Source: JBDKTK01 sp039680225
Lineage (GTDB): Bacteria; Desulfobacterota; Syntrophia; Syntrophales; UBA4778
NCBI GenBank assembly: GCA_039680225.1
Contig: JBDKTK010000141.1
Coordinates: forward strand, 1 to 10,313
Reading direction: 5' to 3'
Length of the DNA: 10,313 nucleotides
The notes beneath the pieces were generated by a model, which worked only from the letters and a program-made list of their open reading frames with translations, did not search any database and was not told where the DNA came from. Shown here one piece after another: positions 1 to 6,696 of the stretch. Numbering within the stretch: position 1 is the stretch's first letter; every line of letters starts with the position of its first letter. A program made the translations under genes and the position numbers.

Positions 1-1085
1 TAATCGGCTATATTTACCAGGAAGGTATGGTCCCCGCCGGAAAGATTACGGGCTTTTTCGTAATGGCCTCGCGCTCCTTTCCTGTCCCCGAGGTTGTGGC
101 AGGCGTGCCCGAGCAGGGTGTGCACGGCGGGTGCCTCGCCCATGGTGCAGTTGATGACCACGCCCGCCTTGTCCATATTGTCTTTATAGAACTCCAGCAG
201 CTCCAGGAACCTTTGCCCGTAGCGGGCTGTCTTTTCCCAATCCAGTTTTTTCGCGCAGACGAGCGTTAGTACGTAATGCGAATCGAGATGGCCGGGGAAA
301 AGGCCGATCGCCCTGAGGGCTATCCGCTCGGCCTTGTCGATCTCCCCTTTGCCGACCAGGCAAAAGGCGGCGTCGTAATGCGACCACAGGTATAAAGCGC
401 TGTTGTCTTTGTGTCTTTCGGCGAGCTCAATTGCGAGGAGCGATTCCTTTATGCTCTCGTCAAGCATTCCTAAAGAGAGGTAGGCCACCCCCAGGTAATG
501 GTGGGGCATGGGATTTTCCGGGTCCTCTTCGATCTGCCTGCGCAGCAGGCCGGCCGTCCGGTGGAATTTTTCATTCCTCTTTTTCTCTTCATGATTATAG
601 CCGTAATGCATCAGCTCTATTTTGGCGATTGATTTCTTTTCGGCGCCGACGAGCCTGTTGTGCACTGTGCTGACAAACCGGATGTCGTCCCTGTTTCTGA
701 AAATGCGTTCAAAATTGTGCCGGGCCGTCTTCCTCCCATTGTCGTAAATGCTGATTATATTGACGAGCAGGGCATCGGCATCCCCGGCATTCGCAACGGT
801 TTCGCGCAGCAAGGGGCCGTTGCCGGGCAGAAGTTCCTCGTCGGCGTCGATGATAAAGATCCAGTCATGGCGCGCATAGGAAAGCGACTGGTTCCTGGCC
901 TTGGCGAAGCTGTCCTCCCAGGGGTGGAAGTACACCCTGTCCGTGTAGCGCCGGGCAATGCCGACTGTCCCGTCAATGGAGCCGGTGTCGACTATGACGA
1001 TCTCGTCGACATGGCCCTTGACGCTCTCCAGGCATTGCGCCAGGAACGCTTCTTCGTCCCTGACTATCATGCAGCAGCTGATCAT
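1..1085 (-). CDS. Family-2 glycosyltransferase with TPR tail, partial (C-terminus beyond left edge)
   Basis: This open frame reads from an ATG at 1085 leftward through the window edge without a stop, giving 361 complete codons. It begins MISCCMIVRDEEAF and has the GT-A fold signatures of family-2 glycosyltransferases: the IVDTGSIDGT nucleotide-binding segment (residues 31-40) and an IIDADEE DxD motif with Asp80 and Asp82, expected to bind the metal and sugar nucleotide. A later HYGY segment and TPR helices (PHHYLGVAYLSLGM and following) form the tail. The start is supported by TGAGGA ten bases upstream and by an in-frame stop 30 bases upstream. The protein aligns without large gaps to the next gene upstream, most closely over its first 180 or so residues, so the two are tandem paralogues. 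The sugar and acceptor are unknown. Flagellin or another surface structure is an inference from the neighbouring chemotaxis operon. Confidence 0.88.
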   Translation of the reverse strand, partial: MISCCMIVRDEEAFLAQCLESVKGHVDEIVIVDTGSIDGTVGIARRYTDRVYFHPWEDSFAKARNQSLSYARHDWIFIIDADEELLPGNGPLLRETVANAGDADALLVNIISIYDNGRKTARHNFERIFRNRDDIRFVSTVHNRLVGAEKKSIAKIELMHYGYNHEEKKRNEKFHRTAGLLRRQIEEDPENPMPHHYLGVAYLSLGMLDESIKESLLAIELAERHKDNSALYLWSHYDAAFCLVGKGEIDKAERIALRAIGLFPGHLDSHYVLTLVCAKKLDWEKTARYGQRFLELLEFYKDNMDKAGVVINCTMGEAPAVHTLLGHACHNLGDRKGARGHYEKARNLSGGDHTFLVNIAD

Positions 1086-1095
1086 GGCTTCGCAG

Positions 1096-1101
1096 TCCTC
1101 A
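1096..1101 (-). promoter_or_regulatory. Ribosome binding site of the partial glycosyltransferase
   Basis: On the minus strand TGAGGA stands ten bases before the ATG at 1085. The nearby ATG at 1105 is in another frame and stops after six codons, so this site supports 1085. The 45-base gap between the two glycosyltransferase genes shows no terminator-like hairpin, so they are probably co-transcribed. Confidence 0.5.
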
Positions 1102-1130
1102 TATTTACTCCGGCCTTAATACATCCTGTT

Positions 1131-3002
1131 TTATCGCGACCCGGGCATATCCACGGGAATCCGTTTGGAACCGGAGTCGGGCAGAAGCCGCATGAGCCGT
1201 AAAACCATTTCGGACAGTTCCGGTGCGTCGTTCAGCTCCGCTTCGATTTCCAGGAGAATGCCCCTCACGTCATCCATTGAATTGACAACCCTGTCCCTGC
1301 TCAGGCCCAGCTGCTTCAGCGCGCTGTCGCACCGGCCGATGAAATCCTCTATCCTGCCAAGCAGCAGTTCGGATTCGGCCGCTTTCAGGACTGCATCCAG
1401 ATTGCCGGGTTTGATCTCCAATGCCCTGTTATAGAACAGCGCCGCCTCCTCCGGCCGGTCCAGCCCGACACAGAGGTCACCCAGCTCAATCCAGGGGATG
1501 TGGTCCGCTATGGCCTCACGGCACTCCAGCGCCGTTGAATAAGACTCGACGGCCTGGCGGAAACGTCCAAGCTTGTTGTAAACCCGTGCGGTATTGAGCA
1601 GGACGGAATAGTCGGCCGGGTCAATTTTCCCGGCTTCCTGCAGAGATTCGAGGGCCTCGGAATAATCCCCCGCCTCCATGCACAGGAGGGCAAGCCTTTT
1701 GAGGAGCCTGATGTCCATGTGATCGGGGTGGTCCGCCCGGCAGATCTTCTTCAGGCACAGCCTCTCTTCTTCAGACCGGCCCGATCTCTCGTTCAACCTG
1801 GCAAGTGTATACAGGAATTTCCTTTCCTCCCGGCTTACTCCTCTGATCCGGTCCAGCAGGTCACGCGCCAGCTCCAGGTCTTCGCAGACATCGAGGAAGT
1901 AATCGGCAGTCCTGGTCCAGACATCCGATTCGCATTCCGATTTCCGGCACGCTTCGGCGAATTGGACCAGCATGCCGGGCAGGTTCCGGAGATGGTATTC
2001 CGCATAACCGATCAGGATGTGAACGGCAGGCGCCTCTTTCAGGGTGCAGTTCAGGACCATCCCGGCCTTTTCCGTTTCTGCATTGTACATGTCCAGCAAC
2101 TTCAGGTACTTGCCGCCGTGGGCTTTCACGTTGCCCCATTCGCGTTTTTCCGCGGAAACCAGGGTCAGGATGTAATGCGAGTCGAGGTGGTCGGGGAAAA
2201 AGGCGGCAGCTTTGCGGGCCAGTTTCCCGGCCCTGTCGGTCTCGCCCTTGCCCAGGAGCGATATGGCTGCGTTGTAATGCGAGCAGAGGAAGGCCGTATC
2301 GGTATTCCCCTGCATGTCGGCGAGCTCAATCGCCAGGAGGGACTCGCGGATGCAGTCGTCGTGCATGCCGAGCGAGAGATAGGACGCCCCGAGGTAATGG
2401 TGGGGAAGGGGGTTCTCCGGCTCCTGCTCGATCGCCTTTTTCAGCAGGCCCGCGGTCCTCAGGAATTTCTCGTTGCGCTTCTTTTCGTCCAGGTCGTACC
2501 CGTAGTGCTTCAATTCGATTTTCGAGGCCCTGGTTTCGGTGCCGCCGACCATCTGGTTGTGGACGATCCCCTCATAGCGGATCGCCCCGTTGTTCCTGCA
2601 TATCCTTTCGAGGTTGTGCCGGGCGGCCCGTTTCCCCTTCGCATAGATGCTGATGATGTTGACAAGGAGGATATCGGCGCTCCCGGCGTTTGCGACCGTC
2701 GCGCGCAGCAGCGGCCCGCTGTCCGGAAGCAACTCCTCGTCGGCATCAATAATGAAAATCCAGTCCCCGGCCGCATATGAAAGCGAATAGTTGCGCGCCT
2801 TGCTGAAGCTGTTCTCCCAGGGGTGCAGGTACACCTTGTCCGTGTAGCGCTTTGCGATGTCCACGGTCCCGTCAGTTGAGCCGGTGTCGACTATAACGAT
2901 CTCGTCCACGTGGGGCCGTACGCTCTCCAGGCATTGCGCCAGGAAGGCCTCTTCGTTTTTTACGATCATGCAGCAGCTGATTGTCGGCCTGCCCGTCCCC
3001 AT
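1131..3002 (-). CDS. Family-2 glycosyltransferase fused to TPR repeats
   Basis: This 623-residue protein is predicted to be cytoplasmic and to transfer a sugar from a nucleotide donor. The N-terminal 180 residues are a GT-A family-2 domain: TISCCMIVKNEEAF at the start, IVDTGSTDGT near residues 37-46, and an IIDADEE DxD motif with Asp86 and Asp88. A KHYGYDLDEKKRNEKF segment typical of TPR-linked glycosyltransferases ends the catalytic part. The remaining 430 residues are helical TPR-type repeats, clearest at about 197-275 and 435-590 (for example LLNTARVYNKLGRFRQAVESY). The ATG lies directly after the stop of the upstream TPR gene (TAAATG), with only a weak AAAGG before it, which suggests translational coupling. 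It has no signal peptide or membrane segment. The acceptor is not shown by the sequence. A role in glycosylating flagellin or a surface polymer is inferred from its position. Confidence 0.9.
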   Translation of the reverse strand: MGTGRPTISCCMIVKNEEAFLAQCLESVRPHVDEIVIVDTGSTDGTVDIAKRYTDKVYLHPWENSFSKARNYSLSYAAGDWIFIIDADEELLPDSGPLLRATVANAGSADILLVNIISIYAKGKRAARHNLERICRNNGAIRYEGIVHNQMVGGTETRASKIELKHYGYDLDEKKRNEKFLRTAGLLKKAIEQEPENPLPHHYLGASYLSLGMHDDCIRESLLAIELADMQGNTDTAFLCSHYNAAISLLGKGETDRAGKLARKAAAFFPDHLDSHYILTLVSAEKREWGNVKAHGGKYLKLLDMYNAETEKAGMVLNCTLKEAPAVHILIGYAEYHLRNLPGMLVQFAEACRKSECESDVWTRTADYFLDVCEDLELARDLLDRIRGVSREERKFLYTLARLNERSGRSEEERLCLKKICRADHPDHMDIRLLKRLALLCMEAGDYSEALESLQEAGKIDPADYSVLLNTARVYNKLGRFRQAVESYSTALECREAIADHIPWIELGDLCVGLDRPEEAALFYNRALEIKPGNLDAVLKAAESELLLGRIEDFIGRCDSALKQLGLSRDRVVNSMDDVRGILLEIEAELNDAPELSEMVLRLMRLLPDSGSKRIPVDMPGSR

Positions 3003-3728
3003 TTACTTGCCTTTGTATTTTTCGATATAGGCCAGAAAATCAGCGGCCGCTCCAAAGTCCCTGTTCAAAGCGAGACCGGCCTTGAGCGCCTCCCGGGCGG
3101 CCGTTATATCGTCTTTCTCAAAGCTGGACCTTGCGAGGTTGTAGAAAAGGAACTCGTCGTGCGCGTCTATCGCAATCGCTTTCAGGAATTCCGTGATTGC
3201 TGAATCGAACTGTTTGTCCTTCCTGTGCCTGATGCCGGCCGAATTGAACTGGTCGACCATCCAGGCCTTCAGCTTCGGGTTTTCCCCGACAATGCTCTGG
3301 ACCTTGTCCATTTCGCCCTTTTCAAAGAGCATCATCAGGACGGGCCCGAATTTCTCCGGTTCCAGGTCGCCCGAGTCGGGAGGCGGTTCAGATGCGCTCT
3401 TGAGCTGGGTCATGATGCTTTCCTCTTCAACAGTTATCAGCTCCTGGACAAATTCCAGGACGGTTTCCGGGTCGCCTTCCTGGAACGACACCGGTCCGAA
3501 AATCTCTTTGAACTTATTGCTTTCAGCGAGCAGCTTTTGGAATTCCGCGACATTTTCCATCACGCTTTTCCTGTCCTGGGGCAGCATGTTAGTCTTGCTG
3601 ATCCTGATCAGGCTGTCCCTGAAAACCGTCAGGCAGGAATGGACTTTCCCGAGCTTCAGGCTTGCCCTGCACTCATTGAGCTTCTTTAAAATGGCGTCTA
3701 TTTCCGCCCTTTTTACCGCTTCTGCCAT
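3003..3728 (-). CDS. Small TPR-repeat protein
   Basis: I do not recognise a named family for this 241-residue protein. Its first 110 residues are charged and helical, beginning MAEAVKRAEIDAILKKLNE. A short Pro/Ser-rich hinge (about 111-122) follows, and the C-terminal 85 residues contain two TPR-like helix pairs (about 158-191 and 192-225, with FDSAITEFLKAIAIDAHDEFLFYNLA). It has no signal peptide or transmembrane stretch, so a cytoplasmic protein-binding role is likely. A longer frame opens at 3758, but GGGGGAGG lies nine bases before the ATG at 3728, which decides the start. Its stop touches the start codon of the glycosyltransferase gene, so the products are probably made together and may interact. 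It is the first gene of the minus-strand block, divergent from the chemotaxis operon. Confidence 0.85.
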   Translation of the reverse strand: MAEAVKRAEIDAILKKLNECRASLKLGKVHSCLTVFRDSLIRISKTNMLPQDRKSVMENVAEFQKLLAESNKFKEIFGPVSFQEGDPETVLEFVQELITVEEESIMTQLKSASEPPPDSGDLEPEKFGPVLMMLFEKGEMDKVQSIVGENPKLKAWMVDQFNSAGIRHRKDKQFDSAITEFLKAIAIDAHDEFLFYNLARSSFEKDDITAAREALKAGLALNRDFGAAADFLAYIEKYKGK

Positions 3729-3737
3729 TTCAGCGGA

Positions 3738-3745
3738 CCTCCCCC
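3738..3745 (-). promoter_or_regulatory. Strong Shine-Dalgarno deciding the TPR protein start
   Basis: Minus-strand GGGGGAGG sits nine bases before the ATG at 3728. It lies inside the longer open frame that begins at 3758, so it argues for the shorter protein. Confidence 0.75.
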
Positions 3746-3810
3746 GGTTAGAATGCAAATTAGCTGCCAGATTTCCCTTTTACGTTGCTGAATCCCCTGG
3801 GGCCGCACGA

Positions 3811-3827
3811 AACATGTTTTCCATGTT
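3811..3827. repeat. Short inverted repeat AACATG-N5-CATGTT in the divergent intergenic region
   Basis: Six-base perfect arms flank a five-base spacer. It lies between the divergent TPR gene and the chemotaxis promoter, close to where a minus-strand transcript could start. It could be a small operator or a leader hairpin, but an AT-rich arm this short can also arise by chance. Confidence 0.3.
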
Positions 3828-3857
3828 AGTAATCGGCAAAAAAAAGAAATTAATGAA

Positions 3858-3884
3858 TAAAGTTCTTCGGGATTGAGCCGATAA
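3858..3884 (+). promoter_or_regulatory. Sigma-28 (FliA/SigD) flagellar-class promoter for the chemotaxis operon
   Basis: TAAAGTTC (3858-3865), an 11-base spacer, then GCCGATAA (3877-3884). The enterobacterial sigma-28 consensus is TAAAGTTT-N11-GCCGATAA, so the site has a single mismatch with exact spacing. Transcription should begin near 3890-3893, leaving an untranslated leader of about 90 bases before cheW. This would place the whole operon in the late flagellar regulon. The match is read directly from sequence. Use by a FliA-type sigma factor is inference, because no sigma gene is in the window. Confidence 0.88.
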
Positions 3885-3965
3885 ATATGTTCTGAATAGA
3901 CGAATCATCCGAATTGCTGCCGCCAAGTGTCGGAAAATTGTTTGGTTGATCATTTTTTTGACAAA

Positions 3966-3973
3966 GAAAGGGG
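3966..3973 (+). promoter_or_regulatory. Ribosome binding site of cheW
   Basis: GAAAGGGG lies ten bases before the ATG at 3984. An in-frame GTG at 3927 would add 19 residues that do not resemble CheW and has no comparable site, so 3984 is preferred. Confidence 0.6.
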
Positions 3974-3983
3974 TAAACAAGAA

Positions 3984-4493
3984 ATGCAGGCTCAACAGGT
4001 CGTTTTGCAAAAAGAGTATGCCGCGTCAAGGGAGGGGAAATACCTGACCTTCAGTCTCGGCGGAGAGGAGTACGGGCTGGAAATCCTCAAGGTGAAAGAG
4101 ATTATCGGAATTATGAATATAACTTCCGTGCCTCAGACGCCCTCTTATGTGAAAGGGGTAATAAACCTCAGGGGCAAGGTAATCCCCGTCGTCGATCTGC
4201 GCCTGAAATTCGGGATGGAATCACTCGACTATAATGAGCGCACCTGCATCATAGTGGTTGATATAGCCAGGAAGAATGCGGGAAAGGTCATCATGGGGAT
4301 AGTCGTCGACTCCGTTTCCGAGGTACTCAACATCAAGGGCGAGGAGATTGAGAACGCCCCGACCTTCGGAGTCAGCCTCAATACCGACTACATCCTGGGA
4401 ATGGCCAAGATCAAAGGCACAGTGAAGATCCTCCTCGACATCGACATGGTCCTCACGAGCGACACCCTGATGGCTGACGCGGTATCGCACTGA
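3984..4493 (+). CDS. cheW: Chemotaxis coupling protein CheW
   Basis: CheW is the cytoplasmic adaptor that links chemoreceptor tips to the CheA kinase in the signalling array. The 169-residue product has the usual CheW size and motifs: KYLTFSLGGEEYGLEILKVKEI at the start of the first beta-barrel (split here at about residues 19-40), the hallmark YVKGVINLRGKVIPVVDLR (about 55-73), then IIVVDI, GIVVDSVSEVL and a closing YILGMAKI. About 18 N-terminal residues precede the domain. It is the first gene of the operon, directly behind the sigma-28 promoter, with a 23-base gap to the cheR ATG. No fused receiver domain (CheV type) is present. Product identity is secure from family motifs. Confidence 0.96.
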   Translation: MQAQQVVLQKEYAASREGKYLTFSLGGEEYGLEILKVKEIIGIMNITSVPQTPSYVKGVINLRGKVIPVVDLRLKFGMESLDYNERTCIIVVDIARKNAGKVIMGIVVDSVSEVLNIKGEEIENAPTFGVSLNTDYILGMAKIKGTVKILLDIDMVLTSDTLMADAVSH

Positions 4494-4516
4494 GTTCCGC
4501 CTTGAGTGAGCCTTTC

Positions 4517-5341
4517 ATGAATTTTGACCTGGGCAACAACGAGTTCGAAAAAATCAGCCGGCTCGTTTACGACGTTTGCGGCATCGACCTGCACGAAGGA
4601 AAAAGGGAACTCGTAAAGACCAGGCTTATCAAGCGCCTCAGGGAAGGGAATTTCCGCTCCTTTTCGGATTACTGCAAGTTCGTTTCCACCCGCGAGGGCA
4701 CCGACGAGCTTGTTGCAATGATCGATTCCATCTCGACGAACCTTACGAGCTTTTTCCGGGAAGACAAGCATTTCGAGAAAATGCGGCTCATAATCGCCCA
4801 GCGCCTGCAGGCCATGGACGGCAGGCGGGGAAGGCTGAAGCTCAGGGTGTGGAGCGCCGGCTGCTCGACGGGCGAGGAGCCGTACACCATTTCCATGGTC
4901 CTGAAAGAAATAGCCTTTTCCCATCCGGTCGACTTCAGCCTTTGGGCTACCGACATTTCCACGAGGGTCCTGAAGACCGCGGTCGCCGGAATATATCCCC
5001 AGGAGAGGATACAGAAAATCCCGCCGGAGCTGGTCCGGAAGTACTTCCTGAAGGGAAAGGGCAGCTGGGAGGGATATTACCGGGTCAAGGCCGAGCTGAA
5101 GCAGCACATAGAGTTTGCCCGCTTCAACCTCAAGGAGAGCCTGCCGGGGCGGGAGCGTTTTGACATGATATTCTGCCGCAATGTGATGATCTATTTTGAC
5201 AAAGACATGCAAAGGGAACTCGTGGGCAGGTTTTATAACTGCCTTGCCGAAGGCGGATATTTTTTCGTGGGCCATTCCGAGAGCCTGACCGGATTGAACC
5301 ACCAGTACAAATATATTGAGCCAAGCGTTTACAGAAAATAA
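4517..5341 (+). CDS. cheR: Chemoreceptor glutamate methyltransferase CheR
   Basis: CheR transfers methyl groups from S-adenosylmethionine to receptor glutamates during adaptation. The product, about 274 residues, has the helical CheR N-domain (FEKISRLVYDVCGIDLHEGK, then KTRLIKRLRE) followed by the methyltransferase domain with the SAM-binding RVWSAGCSTGEEPYTISM, LWATDIS, and the late FDMIFCRNVMIYFDK and GGYFFVGHSESL motifs. No TPR or C-terminal receptor-tethering pentapeptide is visible. The start is uncertain: an in-frame TTG at 4502 would add five residues. The ATG at 4517, with a weak GAGTGAG before it, is preferred. Six bases separate its stop from cheD. Assignment to CheR is firm. Confidence 0.95.
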   Translation: MNFDLGNNEFEKISRLVYDVCGIDLHEGKRELVKTRLIKRLREGNFRSFSDYCKFVSTREGTDELVAMIDSISTNLTSFFREDKHFEKMRLIIAQRLQAMDGRRGRLKLRVWSAGCSTGEEPYTISMVLKEIAFSHPVDFSLWATDISTRVLKTAVAGIYPQERIQKIPPELVRKYFLKGKGSWEGYYRVKAELKQHIEFARFNLKESLPGRERFDMIFCRNVMIYFDKDMQRELVGRFYNCLAEGGYFFVGHSESLTGLNHQYKYIEPSVYRK

Positions 5342-5347
5342 AAAATT

Positions 5348-5830
5348 ATGGCGGACCAGGTAGTAGGAATTTCAGATTTCAAGGTGAGCGGCAACAGGGA
5401 TGACGTGCTTGTCACTTACGCTCTCGGGTCCTGTATCGGGGTCGCGGTTTACGACCCGGTTGCCGGAGTGGGCGGGCTGCTGCATTTCATGCTCCCCGAT
5501 TCAACGCTGGACCAGAACAAGGCGAAGGAAAGCCCGGCCATGTTCGCCGACACGGGCATTCCCCTGCTGTTCAAGGCCTGTTACAGGCTGGGCGCCGACA
5601 AGAAGAGAATGATCGTGAAGGTCGCGGGCGGGGCCAGCATCCTCGACGACACGAATTACTTCCGGATAGGCCAGAAGAACATAACTGCGCTGAGAAAAAT
5701 TTTCTGGAAGAATAACGTGCTCATCGAAAGAGAGGATACCGGGAAGAATCATAACCGTACAGTGAGGCTCAGCATTGCCGACGGCAAAGTCCTGGTAAGG
5801 ACGGCGGGCTCTTCGATGGTGGAACTATGA
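5348..5830 (+). CDS. cheD: Chemoreceptor glutamine deamidase CheD (catalytically intact copy)
   Basis: CheD hydrolyses specific receptor glutamines to glutamates and, in CheC/CheD systems, links CheY-P levels to receptor activity. This 160-residue product matches the family in length and core motifs: VTYALGSCIGVAVYD, GGLLHFMLP, KVAGGA, IGQKNITAL and a late RTVRLSIADGKVLV. The catalytic residues known from Thermotoga CheD (Thr21, Cys27, His44) correspond to Thr23, Cys29 and His46, all present. No strong ribosome binding site precedes the ATG, which follows cheR after six bases of A/T-rich sequence. The gene overlaps the next start by ATGA, implying coupled translation with the HDOD gene. It is distinct from the cysteine-less second copy downstream in the same operon. 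Confidence 0.95.
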   Translation: MADQVVGISDFKVSGNRDDVLVTYALGSCIGVAVYDPVAGVGGLLHFMLPDSTLDQNKAKESPAMFADTGIPLLFKACYRLGADKKRMIVKVAGGASILDDTNYFRIGQKNITALRKIFWKNNVLIEREDTGKNHNRTVRLSIADGKVLVRTAGSSMVEL

Positions 5831-6678
5831 CCGATATCGCGCTCGTGCTGAAATCGATAGACAGGATCCCGGCTTTCCCGCTCACGGTGCACAAGATAAA
5901 CGAGGTGATGAGAGACCCCGATTATTCCAGCTCCAGACTTGTCGAAATCCTCAGGCTTGACCAGGCGGTGACGGCAAACCTGCTGAAGATGTGCAACTCG
6001 GCATATTTCGGCAGCCGGCGCAGGATAAGCACGCTCAACGAGGCGGTCATGTTCCTGGGCCAGGAGAATATAATGCGGGCCGTGAACGCCGCCGGGGTGG
6101 CCACCCTGTTCAGGACAGCGGACGGGTACGGCGTAACCTCCGCGGACCTCTGGAAACACTCGGTCGGCGCCGCCCTGATGTCCCAGATAATTTCGCGCCG
6201 GATTTACCAGCGGGAGGACCCCGTGCTCTTTACAGCCGTCCTCATGCACGACATCGGCAAAATAATCCTGGGGCAGTTCGTCAACAAGTCGTACCGGAAA
6301 ATAAATGCGCTGGTGCAGCTCCATGGGTACTCTTTCCTGAAGGCGGAAGAGGAGGTAATCGGCATCGACCATGCGGAACTGGGCGGCAGGATAGCCAAGA
6401 AATGGAATTTCCCGCAGCTGATATGCGATGTCATTGCTCACCACCACCATCCCGACAAAATGGAAAGCAAGGGGCAGACGGCGCCCTGGGTGGCCCACCT
6501 TTCGGACCAGGTATGCCTGATGATGGGCGTCGGCGGGGGCTCGGACGGCCTCGCCTACCGGGGGTTGAGCGAGGTGATTTCACTTTTCAGCCTCAGGCCG
6601 AAAGACCTCGAGCATTTTATGATGCTCCTGAACCAGGAAATGGAAAGGGCCGAAGAAATACTTGAGGCCGTCAAATAG
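5827..6678 (+). CDS. HDOD-domain protein
   Basis: The 283-residue product is a single HDOD domain, a relative of HD phosphohydrolases usually found in signalling proteins. Visible features are the IDRIPAFPLTVHKINEVM opening, LRLDQAVTANLLKMCNSAYFG (about 42-62), and STLNEAVMFLGQENI. The HD-type positions follow: His111, His141-Asp142 in LMHDIGKIILGQF, His182 in GIDHAELG and His205-208 in IAHHHHPD. The candidate metal ligands are retained, although many HDOD proteins have no shown enzymatic activity, so catalysis should not be assumed. No receiver, EAL or GGDEF domain is fused. The start overlaps the cheD stop (ATGA). HDOD genes are known in motility and chemotaxis loci of several phyla, where their role is poorly defined. 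A link to CheY or nucleotide second messengers is only inference. Confidence 0.92.
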   Translation: MTDIALVLKSIDRIPAFPLTVHKINEVMRDPDYSSSRLVEILRLDQAVTANLLKMCNSAYFGSRRRISTLNEAVMFLGQENIMRAVNAAGVATLFRTADGYGVTSADLWKHSVGAALMSQIISRRIYQREDPVLFTAVLMHDIGKIILGQFVNKSYRKINALVQLHGYSFLKAEEEVIGIDHAELGGRIAKKWNFPQLICDVIAHHHHPDKMESKGQTAPWVAHLSDQVCLMMGVGGGSDGLAYRGLSEVISLFSLRPKDLEHFMMLLNQEMERAEEILEAVK

Positions 6679-6683
6679 ACGGC

Positions 6684-6690
6684 AGAGGAA
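6684..6690 (+). promoter_or_regulatory. Ribosome binding site deciding the cheY start
   Basis: AGAGGAA ends six bases before the ATG at 6697. A TTG at 6691 in the same frame directly abuts this site and is too close to use it. Confidence 0.7.
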
Positions 6691-6696
6691 TTGCGC

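Noticed and set aside
660..1202. Plus-strand open frame of 180 codons near the left side
   Set aside because: It is antisense to the partial glycosyltransferase, whose frame is intact with DxD and HYGY motifs.
1719..2780. Plus-strand open frame of 353 codons antisense to the glycosyltransferase
   Set aside because: It lies wholly inside a well-supported minus-strand gene. Its translation is low in recognisable motifs and looks like the antisense shadow of GC-rich coding sequence.
3794..3802. CCCCTGGGG palindrome as a terminator
   Set aside because: The loop would be a single base and no T-run follows on either strand, so it does not form a usable terminator.
3927..3983. GTG-initiated N-terminal extension of CheW
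   Set aside because: The extra 19 residues do not resemble CheW, and the ATG at 3984 has a GAAAGGGG site ten bases upstream.
4388..5302. Minus-strand open frame of 304 codons across cheW and cheR
   Set aside because: It is antisense to cheW and cheR, both confidently identified. No family features are visible in it.
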